Under the pieces are notes generated by a model. The model did not search any database. It was not told the DNA's origin and saw only the letters and a program-made list of their open reading frames with translations. A program made the position numbers and the translations under genes. A stretch of DNA of 64,000 nt from Nitrospirota bacterium (GTDB lineage Bacteria; Nitrospirota; Thermodesulfovibrionia; UBA6902): NCBI GenBank assembly GCA_016234115.1, contig JACRHD010000021.1:62001-126000 (forward strand), read 5' to 3'. This document shows positions 17,948 to 27,168 of the stretch, in pieces. Each line of letters starts with the position of its first letter. The stretch's first letter is position 1.

Positions 17948-19189
17948 TTGTCCCACCCCGGTAACTGAGGGGTCACCAGCCAGGTTAATCCTGTCTTTAT
18001 TGTTGTTAACAAGCTGAGTATATACCTTCATGTATTGATCCGCGACATTATCACGGTCATATTTGAACAGCTCTTTCCGGCCCTCTTCGACCAAATGGTC
18101 CCTTAATCCGTAATCATCGATCAGCCTGCCGATATTGGAGGCCATCGACCCGACGTCGTCTATTTCCGACAGGAGGGCCGTTTTATTGTGGGTGACGACT
18201 TCTCTTACTCCCGGGCTGTTAGTTGTCGCAACAGGAATCCCGGCGGCCATGGCCTCTATCAGGACCATGGGAAAGCCTTCAAGCCTTGTAGGGAAGACGA
18301 ATATATCAGAGCATTTCAATAACGCAATGAGCTCATGATTGGGGACATTGATCTCGCCCTGTTCGCCGAACAGGTCCGTCATGCCTATCTCTTCTTTCAG
18401 GATAAAATAACCGAACAGCCCCTTTTGATTAATTTCCCCTCTCAGGTTTTCAAGCCCGTTGCCGATCAACAGCCATTTAAAGTCTATGCGCCTTTGCCTG
18501 AGTCGATCGGCGATCTCAGGAATTAAATCATGCCCTTTCTTTATATGATATCTGCCCACGGTAACAAGCAGGGTCCTGTCTTCCGGTATGCCATATCTGC
18601 GTCTGGTCGCGGACCTGTCTACGGGTATTGAAAACCTCTTGAGGTTCACGGTGTTGGGTATCTCAACTATTTTCTCCGGCGGGACCTGAAGCTCCGTATA
18701 ACAATCGTACATGTTCCGTGTCATCGCAATAAGCCTGTCCATTGAGTCCAGGGTCTCCCTGATCCTCTTCTCTTTGGCGGAGTCAAGCCTGGCCCCATAG
18801 TTCAACGCCTGATCTTTCTGAATGTCGTCGCCGTGCGTCCTTAATACAAGAGGCACTATGCCGCTCAGCGCGGACGCGACAAACCCGGCGGGATAAGCGC
18901 CTATCACCTGCCATAAATCATACTTCTCTCTCTTCTGTATTCCCCTTATTATTTTCCTGATCAAAAAGGGGGCATACATGGAAAGGCGGGCGGTCTCAAT
19001 AAAGAAAAGCGGCTCTATCCTGAAAGGGCATTTTTTCATCTTACTCTGCAACTCCTTGTATGAACAATCCGTCAGATAGAGGGTAACGTCATGACCGGAC
19101 TCGTGCAGCTTCCCCAGGAGATTAAAGGCAAACACCTGTGCCCCGCCCATTTTGTCCATCGGCGCATATATCATGCAGGCTATCTTCAT
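17921..19189 (-). CDS. Family 4 glycosyltransferase with repeat-derived tail
   Basis: A 422-residue GT4 with start MKIACMIYAPMDKMGGAQVF, a linker motif VEIPNTVNLKRFSIP, VGRYHIKKGHDL, and donor signature FVFPTRLEGFPMVLIEAMAA. The last 10-20 residues (ending QIPLFGKEG) are encoded by the palindromic repeat at 17925-17945 and its TGA stop, so the natural C-terminus was lost or extended. Its upstream neighbour is separated by a 227-bp gap with a GTCATNCCCG element. Its role as a cytoplasmic sugar transferase in repeat-unit assembly is inferred from family and locus. Confidence 0.88.
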   Translation of the reverse strand: MKIACMIYAPMDKMGGAQVFAFNLLGKLHESGHDVTLYLTDCSYKELQSKMKKCPFRIEPLFFIETARLSMYAPFLIRKIIRGIQKREKYDLWQVIGAYPAGFVASALSGIVPLVLRTHGDDIQKDQALNYGARLDSAKEKRIRETLDSMDRLIAMTRNMYDCYTELQVPPEKIVEIPNTVNLKRFSIPVDRSATRRRYGIPEDRTLLVTVGRYHIKKGHDLIPEIADRLRQRRIDFKWLLIGNGLENLRGEINQKGLFGYFILKEEIGMTDLFGEQGEINVPNHELIALLKCSDIFVFPTRLEGFPMVLIEAMAAGIPVATTNSPGVREVVTHNKTALLSEIDDVGSMASNIGRLIDDYGLRDHLVEEGRKELFKYDRDNVADQYMKVYTQLVNNNKDRINLAGDPSVTGVGQIPLFGKEG

Positions 19190-19240
19190 CCGATTATTAA
19201 GGGTCTCATACTAAAAACCAGCATAACAAAGCCTCATAGT

Positions 19241-19364
19241 CGTCATTCCCGAGGTAGTAATCGGGAATCCAAGTCCTTGTAAAAAGTAGCTTCCCGCATG
19301 TCTTTAACGGGAATCCAGTAGTTTTTAGTCTCTGGATGCCCGATAAAGGATTTCGGGCATGACG
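19241..19364. repeat. GTCATNCCCG inverted-repeat element (124 bp)
   Basis: Left arm CGTCATTCCCGA and right arm TTTCGGGCATGACG face each other across a centre that contains two further GGGAATCC boxes. It fills most of the gap between the GT4 and methyltransferase genes. A shorter relative is at 8045-8086. Confidence 0.65.
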
Positions 19365-19416
19365 GCAAAGGCTGAAAGCTTGTAAATACTATTTTGAGAC
19401 TGTTAATAATTGTCCT

Positions 19417-20190
19417 TCAGCTCTGCTTCCTCAGCAGGAACAGCATGCTGGAGAAAATTTTAAGGCGATTAAACTTTCCTGTCGTCGGCAGTAACGGCCA
19501 CTCCGAAGGCCCGTAGAAAAGAAGCGGCTGCATTTTTATGATCGAGAAGCCGTTGTTCTGAAATAATCTTGTCCAGGACCCTGGAACGAAAGACCTGTAG
19601 CATTCAAAAAAATCCGCGTACTCTCCGTGAACGCCCGGCAGCAGCCTTCTCATTATCCCGGTCCCTTTTCCGCTGTTTCCGTTGCCTGCGGCGGGGGCGC
19701 CGAAAAGCCTTTCCCTGCAGAAGCCCTTAAACCTGTTGAAATACAGGGCCGGAATGCTGATCAAAAGCCAGATGTTGGTAGGGACCGAAAAAGCATAGAT
19801 GCAATCAGGCGCCCCGATCCTCTTTATTTCCCTGAACGCCGAATCCCTGTCTTCGATGTGTTCAATGACATGGTTGGAAAATACGACGTCGAAATGACTG
19901 TCCCTGAAAGGGGTATTTGTTATGCTGCACTCATGAAAGTCCAGTCCCTTCATCTCTTTGATATCATCATTTGTGTAAACATCCGAGGCCGTTACGCTGC
20001 CGATCTTGTTGAGATAAGGGATCTGAAACCCGTTTCCGCAGCCGAATTCCAGGACCCTTATATGCTTCTTCCCTTGCGCCGGGTCGCCGCCGATCAGGTC
20101 CGACATGGTCCCGATTATCAGGTCCATCTCCATTTCTCTCTTGCGCCTTCTATGTTTCTTTTCACCTGCTTTTAATTTTGGAAATATCAT
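19417..20190 (-). CDS. Class I SAM-dependent methyltransferase
   Basis: A 257-residue protein with a SAM-binding motif I VLEFGCGNGFQIPYL near residue 47, an acidic motif II (VTASDVYTNDD), and a motif IV-like FDVVFSNHVIEHIEDRDSAF. This is the Methyltransf_11/25 arrangement. After residue 135 there is a hydrophobic stretch (IWLLISIPALYF) that may lie on the membrane. Likely role: methylation of a sugar or lipid-linked intermediate. It lies 12 bp downstream of the Wzy-like gene, so it is probably in the same transcript. Confidence 0.8.
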   Translation of the reverse strand: MIFPKLKAGEKKHRRRKREMEMDLIIGTMSDLIGGDPAQGKKHIRVLEFGCGNGFQIPYLNKIGSVTASDVYTNDDIKEMKGLDFHECSITNTPFRDSHFDVVFSNHVIEHIEDRDSAFREIKRIGAPDCIYAFSVPTNIWLLISIPALYFNRFKGFCRERLFGAPAAGNGNSGKGTGIMRRLLPGVHGEYADFFECYRSFVPGSWTRLFQNNGFSIIKMQPLLFYGPSEWPLLPTTGKFNRLKIFSSMLFLLRKQS

Positions 20191-20202
20191 CTCGTTCTTC
20201 CT

Positions 20203-21558
20203 CTATCCCGTCAGCCACAGAGGCCTGTGCCTGACGGCTTTTATTGAATATACGGGTTGGGCATTATAGTGAAAATAACAGGCTGTGTAAGCTACAATCG
20301 CAACAAGATCTCCGGGCGTTTCGAAAAATGAGCTCTGTATAACGAAAATCAAACCGAGGATTATTTCGGGCTTTTTCAATAAATACGCGTCGAAAATAAA
20401 TAATTTATAGTAATAATAAACATATAATATAAAGAATATAATCCCGAACGAGGCCAGCAACTGAAGATGCTGACCGTCATCAATTGTTCCGATTCCTTCC
20501 CTTACCGAAGCATCGTTGAACCCCATGCCGGTAAGGGGATGGTCCAGAAAATTCTCCCACGCGTTACGCGCGTTTATCAGCCTCACCATATGTTCATATC
20601 TTCCCTCGGTAAAGTCCACACCCGCCCGCTTTATCAGCCCGATTTGAATGTCAAATACGCCGTTATTTTCAAGGATATTGCCGAACTTGGACAGGGCGAG
20701 AGCTGAAATTACAATAATAAATATAAACATCAACACGGACAAAAACATTTTTGTGTTCCTGTCCTTAACGCCGGACCGCCAGAGGGTATAGACATAAAAA
20801 CAGACAAATACTATGGCGACCATGAAGGCCGCCCTTGCCGCGTTAATAATTATCAATCCCATGAGCAATAAAATGAGGGTAAAATCCCTGATGAGACGGG
20901 CCCTGTAATATTTTTTCTCATTGAGCTGTTTAATTACCAATAAGAGGATGGCAAAGGCAAACAGATACGACACCGCGTTGACATGAAGCAAATGGTGCGG
21001 TTTGACGGCTTCGGTCAATGATGACTGAATTATTGCCCGGCTCACATTATGGTCAAAGGCCATCTCGAAAAAACCTGTATAACCGAAATAAGTGATAAAA
21101 CAAATCAGCAGGATACAATACAGGGTGTAATCGATGACCTTATAGAACATCTTGCGGTCTATCCCGAAATTGACCAGCATCAGAAAGAAAATATACATGC
21201 GCGCCTGGCCCCAGAAGAAATTATAATGATGTGGCGCAGTGTCACGGAAAGGCGACAGGAATTCTTCGAACAATACATAAGCCAGTAATATTAAAAACAT
21301 TAAAATCAAATGCGGGAACCTGAGCGACTGTTTCCAGAATTTCTGGTGAATGATGTACAGCGCTGGCAAGACCTGCAGATACAACCTCGGATAGCTCAGT
21401 TCCCCGATTCCCACGTTCAGGATCATGAGGTCCATAATAAACTTGTATAAGCCGACAAGCAGGGCTATTAAAGCAAAGAGCGCGATGTTCTGCACAGGGG
21501 TAAAGTCCTCTTCCGCCCTGACATTATCCATAAGACTATCTGTGGCCTTCGATAACAT
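20203..21558 (-). CDS. Wzy/WaaL-like O-antigen polymerase or ligase
   Basis: A 451-residue integral membrane protein with about ten to eleven hydrophobic segments. The large periplasmic loop region near residues 305-375 has the Wzy_C pattern: WENFLDHPLTGMGFNDAS, then DGQHLQLLASFGI with the conserved His. Family members either polymerise repeat units at the periplasmic face or ligate polymer to an acceptor; the presence of Wzz and Poly_export genes favours polymerase. The ATG at 21558 overlaps the upstream GT4 gene by 23 bp; an internal ATG at 21531 is an alternative. Confidence 0.82.
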   Translation of the reverse strand: MLSKATDSLMDNVRAEEDFTPVQNIALFALIALLVGLYKFIMDLMILNVGIGELSYPRLYLQVLPALYIIHQKFWKQSLRFPHLILMFLILLAYVLFEEFLSPFRDTAPHHYNFFWGQARMYIFFLMLVNFGIDRKMFYKVIDYTLYCILLICFITYFGYTGFFEMAFDHNVSRAIIQSSLTEAVKPHHLLHVNAVSYLFAFAILLLVIKQLNEKKYYRARLIRDFTLILLLMGLIIINAARAAFMVAIVFVCFYVYTLWRSGVKDRNTKMFLSVLMFIFIIVISALALSKFGNILENNGVFDIQIGLIKRAGVDFTEGRYEHMVRLINARNAWENFLDHPLTGMGFNDASVREGIGTIDDGQHLQLLASFGIIFFILYVYYYYKLFIFDAYLLKKPEIILGLIFVIQSSFFETPGDLVAIVAYTACYFHYNAQPVYSIKAVRHRPLWLTG

Positions 21559-22732
21559 CTCTGTATATCTGTTCCAGGCTTGCGGAGTAGTTCTCTATGC
21601 TGAATTGAGCTGCGGTTTTGTGTCCGTTTTCAATGGCCCCGGCGCGCAGCCTGTTGTCATCGAGAAGTTCGGACATCGCTTTTCGCAGACCTTCCTCATC
21701 GCCGTAATCCACCAAAAGGCCGTTATAGCCGTGCTTCACTACTTCAGGTACCCCGCCTACATCTGTTGCCGCTACCGGGGTCCCGGCAGCCATGGCCTCC
21801 AGCAAGACCCTGCCGAATGCCTCAGTCTGTGACGGAAGGACCAGGAGATCGAGACCGGCAATAAAGTCTTTCGCATCAGCCAGGTAGCCGGTAAAAATAA
21901 CGCGGTCCCGTATTCCCAGGTTTATAGTTTGCCGGACCAACTCCTCCCTGAGCAGTCCCTCTCCGGCTAAAAAAAGGACTACATCCGGCCTGAGCTTTGC
22001 GAATTTCGCAAAGGACCGCAGCAGAAAATCATGTCCCTTGCCGCCGGCTAACGACCCCACGCAGCCGATGAGGAAACGCACGCCGTCGTCTATTTTCCAT
22101 GCAGCGCGGATATCCACCGGTTTTATCTGTTCCCTGCTGATCGCGTTATGCACAACCTGTATTTTGTCCCCGTCTATCCCCAATGCCTCCCAGTACTGTT
22201 TTGTGCTGTTTGAGTTCGCGACAAAAGCGGAGACATACCGGTTCGCGAAATCCGCGCTGCGCTGCCCGAAATTGCCGCTGCGCATCGAGCGCAAATGACT
22301 CACACACGGCACATTCGTTTTTTGGGCAACAAAAAGACCGAACAGGTCGCGCTTTATCTGGTCATTCAGGTGTATCAGATCTATCTCTTCTCTGTAAACA
22401 ATCCGCTCAATAGAATCTAACAGCGGTCTATGCGTAATGCGGAAAAAAGGAATATAAAATACCGGCATGTAATTGCCGATTATCCCCGTCATTCTGTTTA
22501 ATATCAGCTCCCCGCAGGTTTCGACCTGGATCTTATATAACCAGTCGTCCAACAGGTAAACCGCGATACCCAGCTCTTTCACCGGTCCGATATAGCGGTT
22601 ATTATTCAGATAGACTACGACCGGATTAAATAATTCCCTGTCGATGACCCTCAAATGCTGATAGAGGCTCTCGAACGAACCCCCTCCCGAGGCGCCGGAT
22701 TCAATGAACAGGATGTTAATTTTGGGGCTCAT
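21536..22732 (-). CDS. Family 4 glycosyltransferase
   Basis: A 398-residue GT4. It opens with ILFIESGASGGGSFESLYQH, a glycine-rich acceptor loop, then has IQVVHNAISREQI at the linker, CVGSLAGGKGHDFLL at the donor-domain start, and LLVLPSQTEAFGRVLLEAMA as the E-x7-E donor motif. It acts in the cytoplasm on lipid-linked intermediates by family. It is 64 bp from the GT39-like gene upstream and overlaps the Wzy-like gene downstream, so it belongs to the same unit. Specificity is not readable. Confidence 0.88.
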   Translation of the reverse strand: MSPKINILFIESGASGGGSFESLYQHLRVIDRELFNPVVVYLNNNRYIGPVKELGIAVYLLDDWLYKIQVETCGELILNRMTGIIGNYMPVFYIPFFRITHRPLLDSIERIVYREEIDLIHLNDQIKRDLFGLFVAQKTNVPCVSHLRSMRSGNFGQRSADFANRYVSAFVANSNSTKQYWEALGIDGDKIQVVHNAISREQIKPVDIRAAWKIDDGVRFLIGCVGSLAGGKGHDFLLRSFAKFAKLRPDVVLFLAGEGLLREELVRQTINLGIRDRVIFTGYLADAKDFIAGLDLLVLPSQTEAFGRVLLEAMAAGTPVAATDVGGVPEVVKHGYNGLLVDYGDEEGLRKAMSELLDDNRLRAGAIENGHKTAAQFSIENYSASLEQIYRDVIEGHR

Positions 22733-22796
22733 AATGCAAAGACCGTAGTCGCCGGAATCAAAATTGCGTAAGGTATCATGCAGGGGAGGGAAATAT

Positions 22797-24185
22797 TCAG
22801 TTTCCGTTCAGGGCCACAGCCATATTTTTCTTGTTTGACCAGCTCCTGATTTTGCCGAGGGTCCCATGAATCCCTCTGGCGCTTATCATAAGGTAAAACG
22901 GGATTATCGGGACTTTATATCTGGAAGACCCGACGATACCGGTTATATTTGCAAAATAAAATATTATCAGCAACAAAAACATGGAGTATATTTTGGGGTC
23001 TGTTTCCCTGTCTTTGAAGTAAATCATAAACAGTCCGGTGAGGAAAAAAGAGTACGCCGCCAAATTTTCCGTTACTGAAACGAGATAATATCCGTCATTA
23101 AGCTTTCTGAGAAATCTGTCGACAAAACTTTCCGACAACGGGCGTCTCCTTGTCTCCGTGCTGTCTTTCTCTATTCCAAATAAGCGCGTCACCTCTTCTT
23201 CGGCCGTCCCCAAAAACATCATGGCTACGCCCTTTATGTGAAAGCGCAAATATTCCAGGGGATGCCCGGAGATGTATTCAAGAGCGCTTTTTTTCAGTAC
23301 CTTTGATTTTTCGAATGGGTTCTTTATGCCTTCCACGGTCGCCAAAAAGTCCTTCTTTACAGCTTCCGTGCTTTTATTTTCAAGATTGGCTTTTACTATC
23401 GTCGCATTGAAATTGGACAGTGTGAAACCGTCGATAAACGTTAAAGAGTAGTGCCCGTAGGTCTGCAGATTTCGCATCTGCCAGGGAGACAGGACTGCGA
23501 AAAACGTCAACAATAATGCGGCAATAATATACACCTTCCGAAGCGGTTTGATTTTTTGCAATAGCAGGACGAAGGCAACAAGAAAGGAGAAATATAACAG
23601 GATCGGCCGGACGAGAGTAGCTGTTCCCATAACAAAACCCACCAGGGCGAATCTCCATAATCTGTTTGCCTTTACAGCGTGAATAAGAAGCAGGATTGAA
23701 AGAGAAAAAATGAATGTAAACAGGGTTTCATTACAGAATTGCTGCGTAAGAATAATCGACAAAACACTCATGGAATACAGGAGGGCCGAGATCAGAGGAA
23801 TTGCTTTGTCCTGAAATATCTCCTTTGAAATCAAATAAATAATGACTACTGTCCCGACATCCAGCAAGACCTGGAAAACCGGCACAAGCCATATCTTGGC
23901 GCCGAAAATAATATAGATCAGCGCGATGAATAAGGGATAGCCCGGAGTATATTTATCCGACGTCCAGTGTTCCACGCCGTAAGAAAAATCAAACTTCTCG
24001 GCAAAAGACAAGGCCATCTCATTAAATTTCTGGTCATCGATCAGCAGTACCGGTTCGCCCCAGGGTTGCGCCAGTATTAATGCCGCTGTCCTCAAAAACA
24101 GCGCAAAAAGGACAATCAGTATAAGTTTTTTGTCGGACACTTCCCTGAATAAATTACCGGTCTGACGACATTCCCCTCTCTGCAT
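22797..24185 (-). CDS. GT39/ArnT-like polyprenyl-phosphate sugar transferase
   Basis: A 462-residue protein with roughly ten membrane segments. The first periplasmic loop after helix 1 contains an acidic pair (LLIDDQKFNEMA) and a YTPGYPLFIALIYIIFG segment, the PMT_2/ArnT layout in which an Asp near the first loop is catalytic. GGAGG lies six bases before the ATG at 24185. These enzymes transfer a sugar from polyprenyl phosphate in the periplasm. The neighbouring methyltransferase-GT2 fusion has a DPM1-like domain that could make the polyprenyl-phosphate donor; this pairing is inferred. Confidence 0.8.
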   Translation of the reverse strand: MQRGECRQTGNLFREVSDKKLILIVLFALFLRTAALILAQPWGEPVLLIDDQKFNEMALSFAEKFDFSYGVEHWTSDKYTPGYPLFIALIYIIFGAKIWLVPVFQVLLDVGTVVIIYLISKEIFQDKAIPLISALLYSMSVLSIILTQQFCNETLFTFIFSLSILLLIHAVKANRLWRFALVGFVMGTATLVRPILLYFSFLVAFVLLLQKIKPLRKVYIIAALLLTFFAVLSPWQMRNLQTYGHYSLTFIDGFTLSNFNATIVKANLENKSTEAVKKDFLATVEGIKNPFEKSKVLKKSALEYISGHPLEYLRFHIKGVAMMFLGTAEEEVTRLFGIEKDSTETRRRPLSESFVDRFLRKLNDGYYLVSVTENLAAYSFFLTGLFMIYFKDRETDPKIYSMFLLLIIFYFANITGIVGSSRYKVPIIPFYLMISARGIHGTLGKIRSWSNKKNMAVALNGN

Positions 24186-24208
24186 AACAGGCCTCCATTA
24201 AATTTTTC

Positions 24209-25618
24209 CTATATAAATTTTATCTTCCACATGGCAAAAAAGGTCATCCTTAAAAGGAGCAACCCGTGTCTGAAGCGGCTGATCTGGGTTGTCCCATAGG
24301 TCCGATCACGGTACTTAATGGGAATTTCTACGATCTTTAAATTGAGTTTTGCCGCTCCGAACAACAGATCGAAGTCTCCGAAGGGATCAAAATCTCCAAA
24401 GTATTCCCTGCCGGCGATTATCTTATTGTAATCTTCCCTCCACAGGACTTTGGTGCCGCACAAGGTGTCTCTTATGCGCTGCTCAAGCAGATAGGTAAAA
24501 GCCCTGCTGAAAAACTTGTTGCCTAACAGGTTTAAAAAGCGCATGGCCTGTTTTTCCATCTGGTAGACCAGTCTTGAGCCATTGATAAACTCGCCCTTAC
24601 CCCGTGCGATGGCGTCAAAAAACTTCGGCAGGTCTTCCGGGGGAACGGTCAGGTCGGCATCCAGAATCATTAAGACATCATTTTTGGCCTGAGAAAATCC
24701 TTTCCGGACCGCGTCTCCCTTGCCTTTACCGTCCTGTACCAGAACAGTAATGTCTCTCGAGGCATATTTGTCTTTTACTCTTTCGCATTCGGCCAGCGTC
24801 CCGTCCTGAGAATGGCCTTCAACGAAAATGATCTCCGTGTGCGCGCCCATATCGGGGATCCTTGACACAGCCTGCTCTATATTCCCTTTTTCGTTCCGGC
24901 AGGGGACTATAACCGAACATGTTACCTCGTCAGGAGATTTCCTCCTTTCAACGGGCCGGGCAATCAATACCTCATTTACGGAAAGCTTCCAGAAAAAAGG
25001 CATGTTTGCGAGGAACTTATTGAATAGGACTGAAATGAAAGGGACATAGACAGGCAATAAAAAACGGTAACCCTTTTTGATTACCTCGAATTCGCTCAGA
25101 TAAAGTAAATTCGAGATATCGTCAAGGGGGAGCCAATGCTTCAGGGGCCGTTTCATTCTCAGGGACATGCGCTCCGCAAATTTCAGTACAGGTTCCCACA
25201 GATAATTGTAATAAACGACAATTAACCGCGTTTCGGGCCCGCAGACTTTTTGAAGTTCGGTGAATGCCAGTTGAATATCCTCGACATACCCGATAGTCTC
25301 ATCAAGCACCACATAATCGAATTTTTCCTTTACCTGCAAATTTTCAAGATCACCCACCTGAAATTCGAGGTGAGGATAGTTTTTTCCGGCGGCATCAATC
25401 ATTCGGGGGCTTATGTCGATGCCGACTCCCCTGCCCGTATCCAGCCCTGCCAGCAATTCCCCGGTCCCGCAGCCGACTTCAAGAACGGACGACCCCGGCG
25501 GAATTAAAAACCGCAGATATTTCTCGAGCTCCTTCTGATAATAGGCCCAGCGTTTCTTCCATTTTTTCCTTTCCGCGGCTACGGAATCGAAATATTCAAT
25601 TTTTTCGGTTTTCGTCAA
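24209..25618 (-). CDS. Methyltransferase-GT2 fusion (DPM1-like)
   Basis: A 469-residue two-domain protein. Residues 1-215 are a class I methyltransferase (SSVLEVGCGTGELLAGLDTG, GIDISPRMIDAAG, FDYVVLDETIGYVEDIQ). Residues 230-469 are a GT2 of the dolichol-phosphate mannosyltransferase type (CSVIVPCRNEKGNIEQA, MILDADLTVPPEDLPKF with the DxD metal site, FINGSRLVY, then a C-terminal RFRHGLLLLRMTF segment). The start is a TTG at 25618 with AGGAGG nine bases upstream. The GT2 part likely loads a sugar on polyprenyl phosphate for the adjacent GT39-like enzyme; the methyltransferase substrate is unknown. Confidence 0.85.
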   Translation of the reverse strand: MTKTEKIEYFDSVAAERKKWKKRWAYYQKELEKYLRFLIPPGSSVLEVGCGTGELLAGLDTGRGVGIDISPRMIDAAGKNYPHLEFQVGDLENLQVKEKFDYVVLDETIGYVEDIQLAFTELQKVCGPETRLIVVYYNYLWEPVLKFAERMSLRMKRPLKHWLPLDDISNLLYLSEFEVIKKGYRFLLPVYVPFISVLFNKFLANMPFFWKLSVNEVLIARPVERRKSPDEVTCSVIVPCRNEKGNIEQAVSRIPDMGAHTEIIFVEGHSQDGTLAECERVKDKYASRDITVLVQDGKGKGDAVRKGFSQAKNDVLMILDADLTVPPEDLPKFFDAIARGKGEFINGSRLVYQMEKQAMRFLNLLGNKFFSRAFTYLLEQRIRDTLCGTKVLWREDYNKIIAGREYFGDFDPFGDFDLLFGAAKLNLKIVEIPIKYRDRTYGTTQISRFRHGLLLLRMTFFAMWKIKFI

Positions 25619-25661
25619 TTCGGTCAGCCTCCTGAGTTGAAGGGGTCAATAAAATATCGCT

Positions 25662-27140
25662 TCAATTAAAATACGCTTCTTTGTGCTTGTTATTATATGC
25701 GGTAACAACCAATTTGAGGGCATTCATTGTTTTTCTCGCAAAGATTCTCGGCGTCATATTCTTCCAGGCTTCCACCCTGAAATTTTCCCTTAAAACTCTT
25801 CTTAGCGTAGTATTAAAATAAATAAATTTTGTTGTACATTGGGCCCCGAAATCATCCATTTTCTCCCTGATGTCTTCAGGCGTCAAATGCTCGGTATAGA
25901 ACGGAAGGGTCCTGTAAAGGGGAGAGGCGATATGGAGTCTGTCGTCATTTTTATATGGCCTGAACCAGTTGAAGTCCCCCGGCAGGATATTTTTTTCGAG
26001 CGCGATTTTGTAAAGGGCCGTGTCCGGCAATATCCTTGTGGTCTGCATCCCCGCGCTGTAGACGTATTTCGACATCCTTTTTACAAAATTTATCGTCACA
26101 TCTACGTCTTCACGCGTCTCGCCCGGCAGACTTATCATGCAGAAAAGATATAGTTTGATCCCGAGGCTGTGCGCCTCTTTGCAAAAATTTTCGACCTGAT
26201 CGAGATTGATCCTCTTGCTTATTGCTTCCAGGACCCTGGGAGAGCCGCTCTCAAGGCCTACCGCGGCCGAGACCATTCCGGCTTTTTTCATCAATTTCAG
26301 AAGGGAAATGTCCACGTTCACCCTGCTGTAGCAGTGCCAGCGGATATTCAATTTCCTCTCTATGATTTTTTCGCACAGGGCAGTAATGAATTTCTTGTTG
26401 TATGTCAGCGACGAATCGTCGAACCGTATGTTCCTTATGCCGGTGGTGTCGATCTTCGCCCCGATCTCTTCAATTATGCTGTCTATGCTCCTGAACCTTA
26501 CCTGCCTGCGGCCGAGGCTGCAATAGACGCAGTTGTAAGGACATCCCCTTGTGGTATAAATGCTGAAATAGAGATTTTTCTTGTCGAGCTTTGAATTGGC
26601 GAGATATATTTTTTTATCAAGCTCATTTTTATCATAGCTGCGGAACCTGTTTATGTCCCTTTCAACCGGTCTGTCCGGATTATGGATTACTTCCTTCCCG
26701 TCCCTGTATGAAAGCCCCGGAATGCCGGCGTAACCGGCGTTGTCGCGGACCGAATCGCATATTTCCTTGAAGGTGATCTCTCCTTCGCCCCTTACGACTA
26801 TATCGACCTCCGGCAGCTCCCGCAAGGTCTCTTCCGGCAGAAAACCGAAGTGCCTGCCGCCGACGACTATCAGGCTGCCGGGTATGTCCTTCCTGACCCG
26901 GCGTATAAGGTCGTAGGCGTGAAACCGCTCCCTCGTATACCCGGTGACGCCGATTACCGGTCTTTCGTCCTCCTTTAATTTCGCGATGACCTCATTCAGG
27001 TCCCTGTCATACTGGGCGCAATTGATTATCTCCGCCTGATATCCGTTGTCGACCAGATAGTATTTGATGTACCCCAGACTGGTTTCAGGGTCGATATACC
27101 TTTCTTCGACCCACGGGGAAAGTAAATATATTTTGTTCAT
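25662..27140 (-). CDS. B12-binding-domain radical SAM protein
   Basis: The ATG at 27140 (MNKIYLLSPWVEERYIDPE) is preferred because AAGGA sits five bases upstream; an upstream alternative start adds eight residues. The 492-residue protein has an N-terminal cobalamin-binding-type domain (VIGVTGYTRERFHAYDLI, SLIVVGGRHFGFLPEETL) and a radical SAM core with IYTTRGCPYNCVYCSLGRR (CxxxCxxC) near residue 200, then a C-terminal domain of unknown role. It is distinct in sequence from the copy at 11100. The target may be a lipid or glycan intermediate, by context only. It lies four bases from an FkbM gene. Confidence 0.85.
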   Translation of the reverse strand: MNKIYLLSPWVEERYIDPETSLGYIKYYLVDNGYQAEIINCAQYDRDLNEVIAKLKEDERPVIGVTGYTRERFHAYDLIRRVRKDIPGSLIVVGGRHFGFLPEETLRELPEVDIVVRGEGEITFKEICDSVRDNAGYAGIPGLSYRDGKEVIHNPDRPVERDINRFRSYDKNELDKKIYLANSKLDKKNLYFSIYTTRGCPYNCVYCSLGRRQVRFRSIDSIIEEIGAKIDTTGIRNIRFDDSSLTYNKKFITALCEKIIERKLNIRWHCYSRVNVDISLLKLMKKAGMVSAAVGLESGSPRVLEAISKRINLDQVENFCKEAHSLGIKLYLFCMISLPGETREDVDVTINFVKRMSKYVYSAGMQTTRILPDTALYKIALEKNILPGDFNWFRPYKNDDRLHIASPLYRTLPFYTEHLTPEDIREKMDDFGAQCTTKFIYFNTTLRRVLRENFRVEAWKNMTPRIFARKTMNALKLVVTAYNNKHKEAYFN

Positions 27141-27168
27141 CTGTCCTTCTCTCCCTTTCTGCAAGCTG

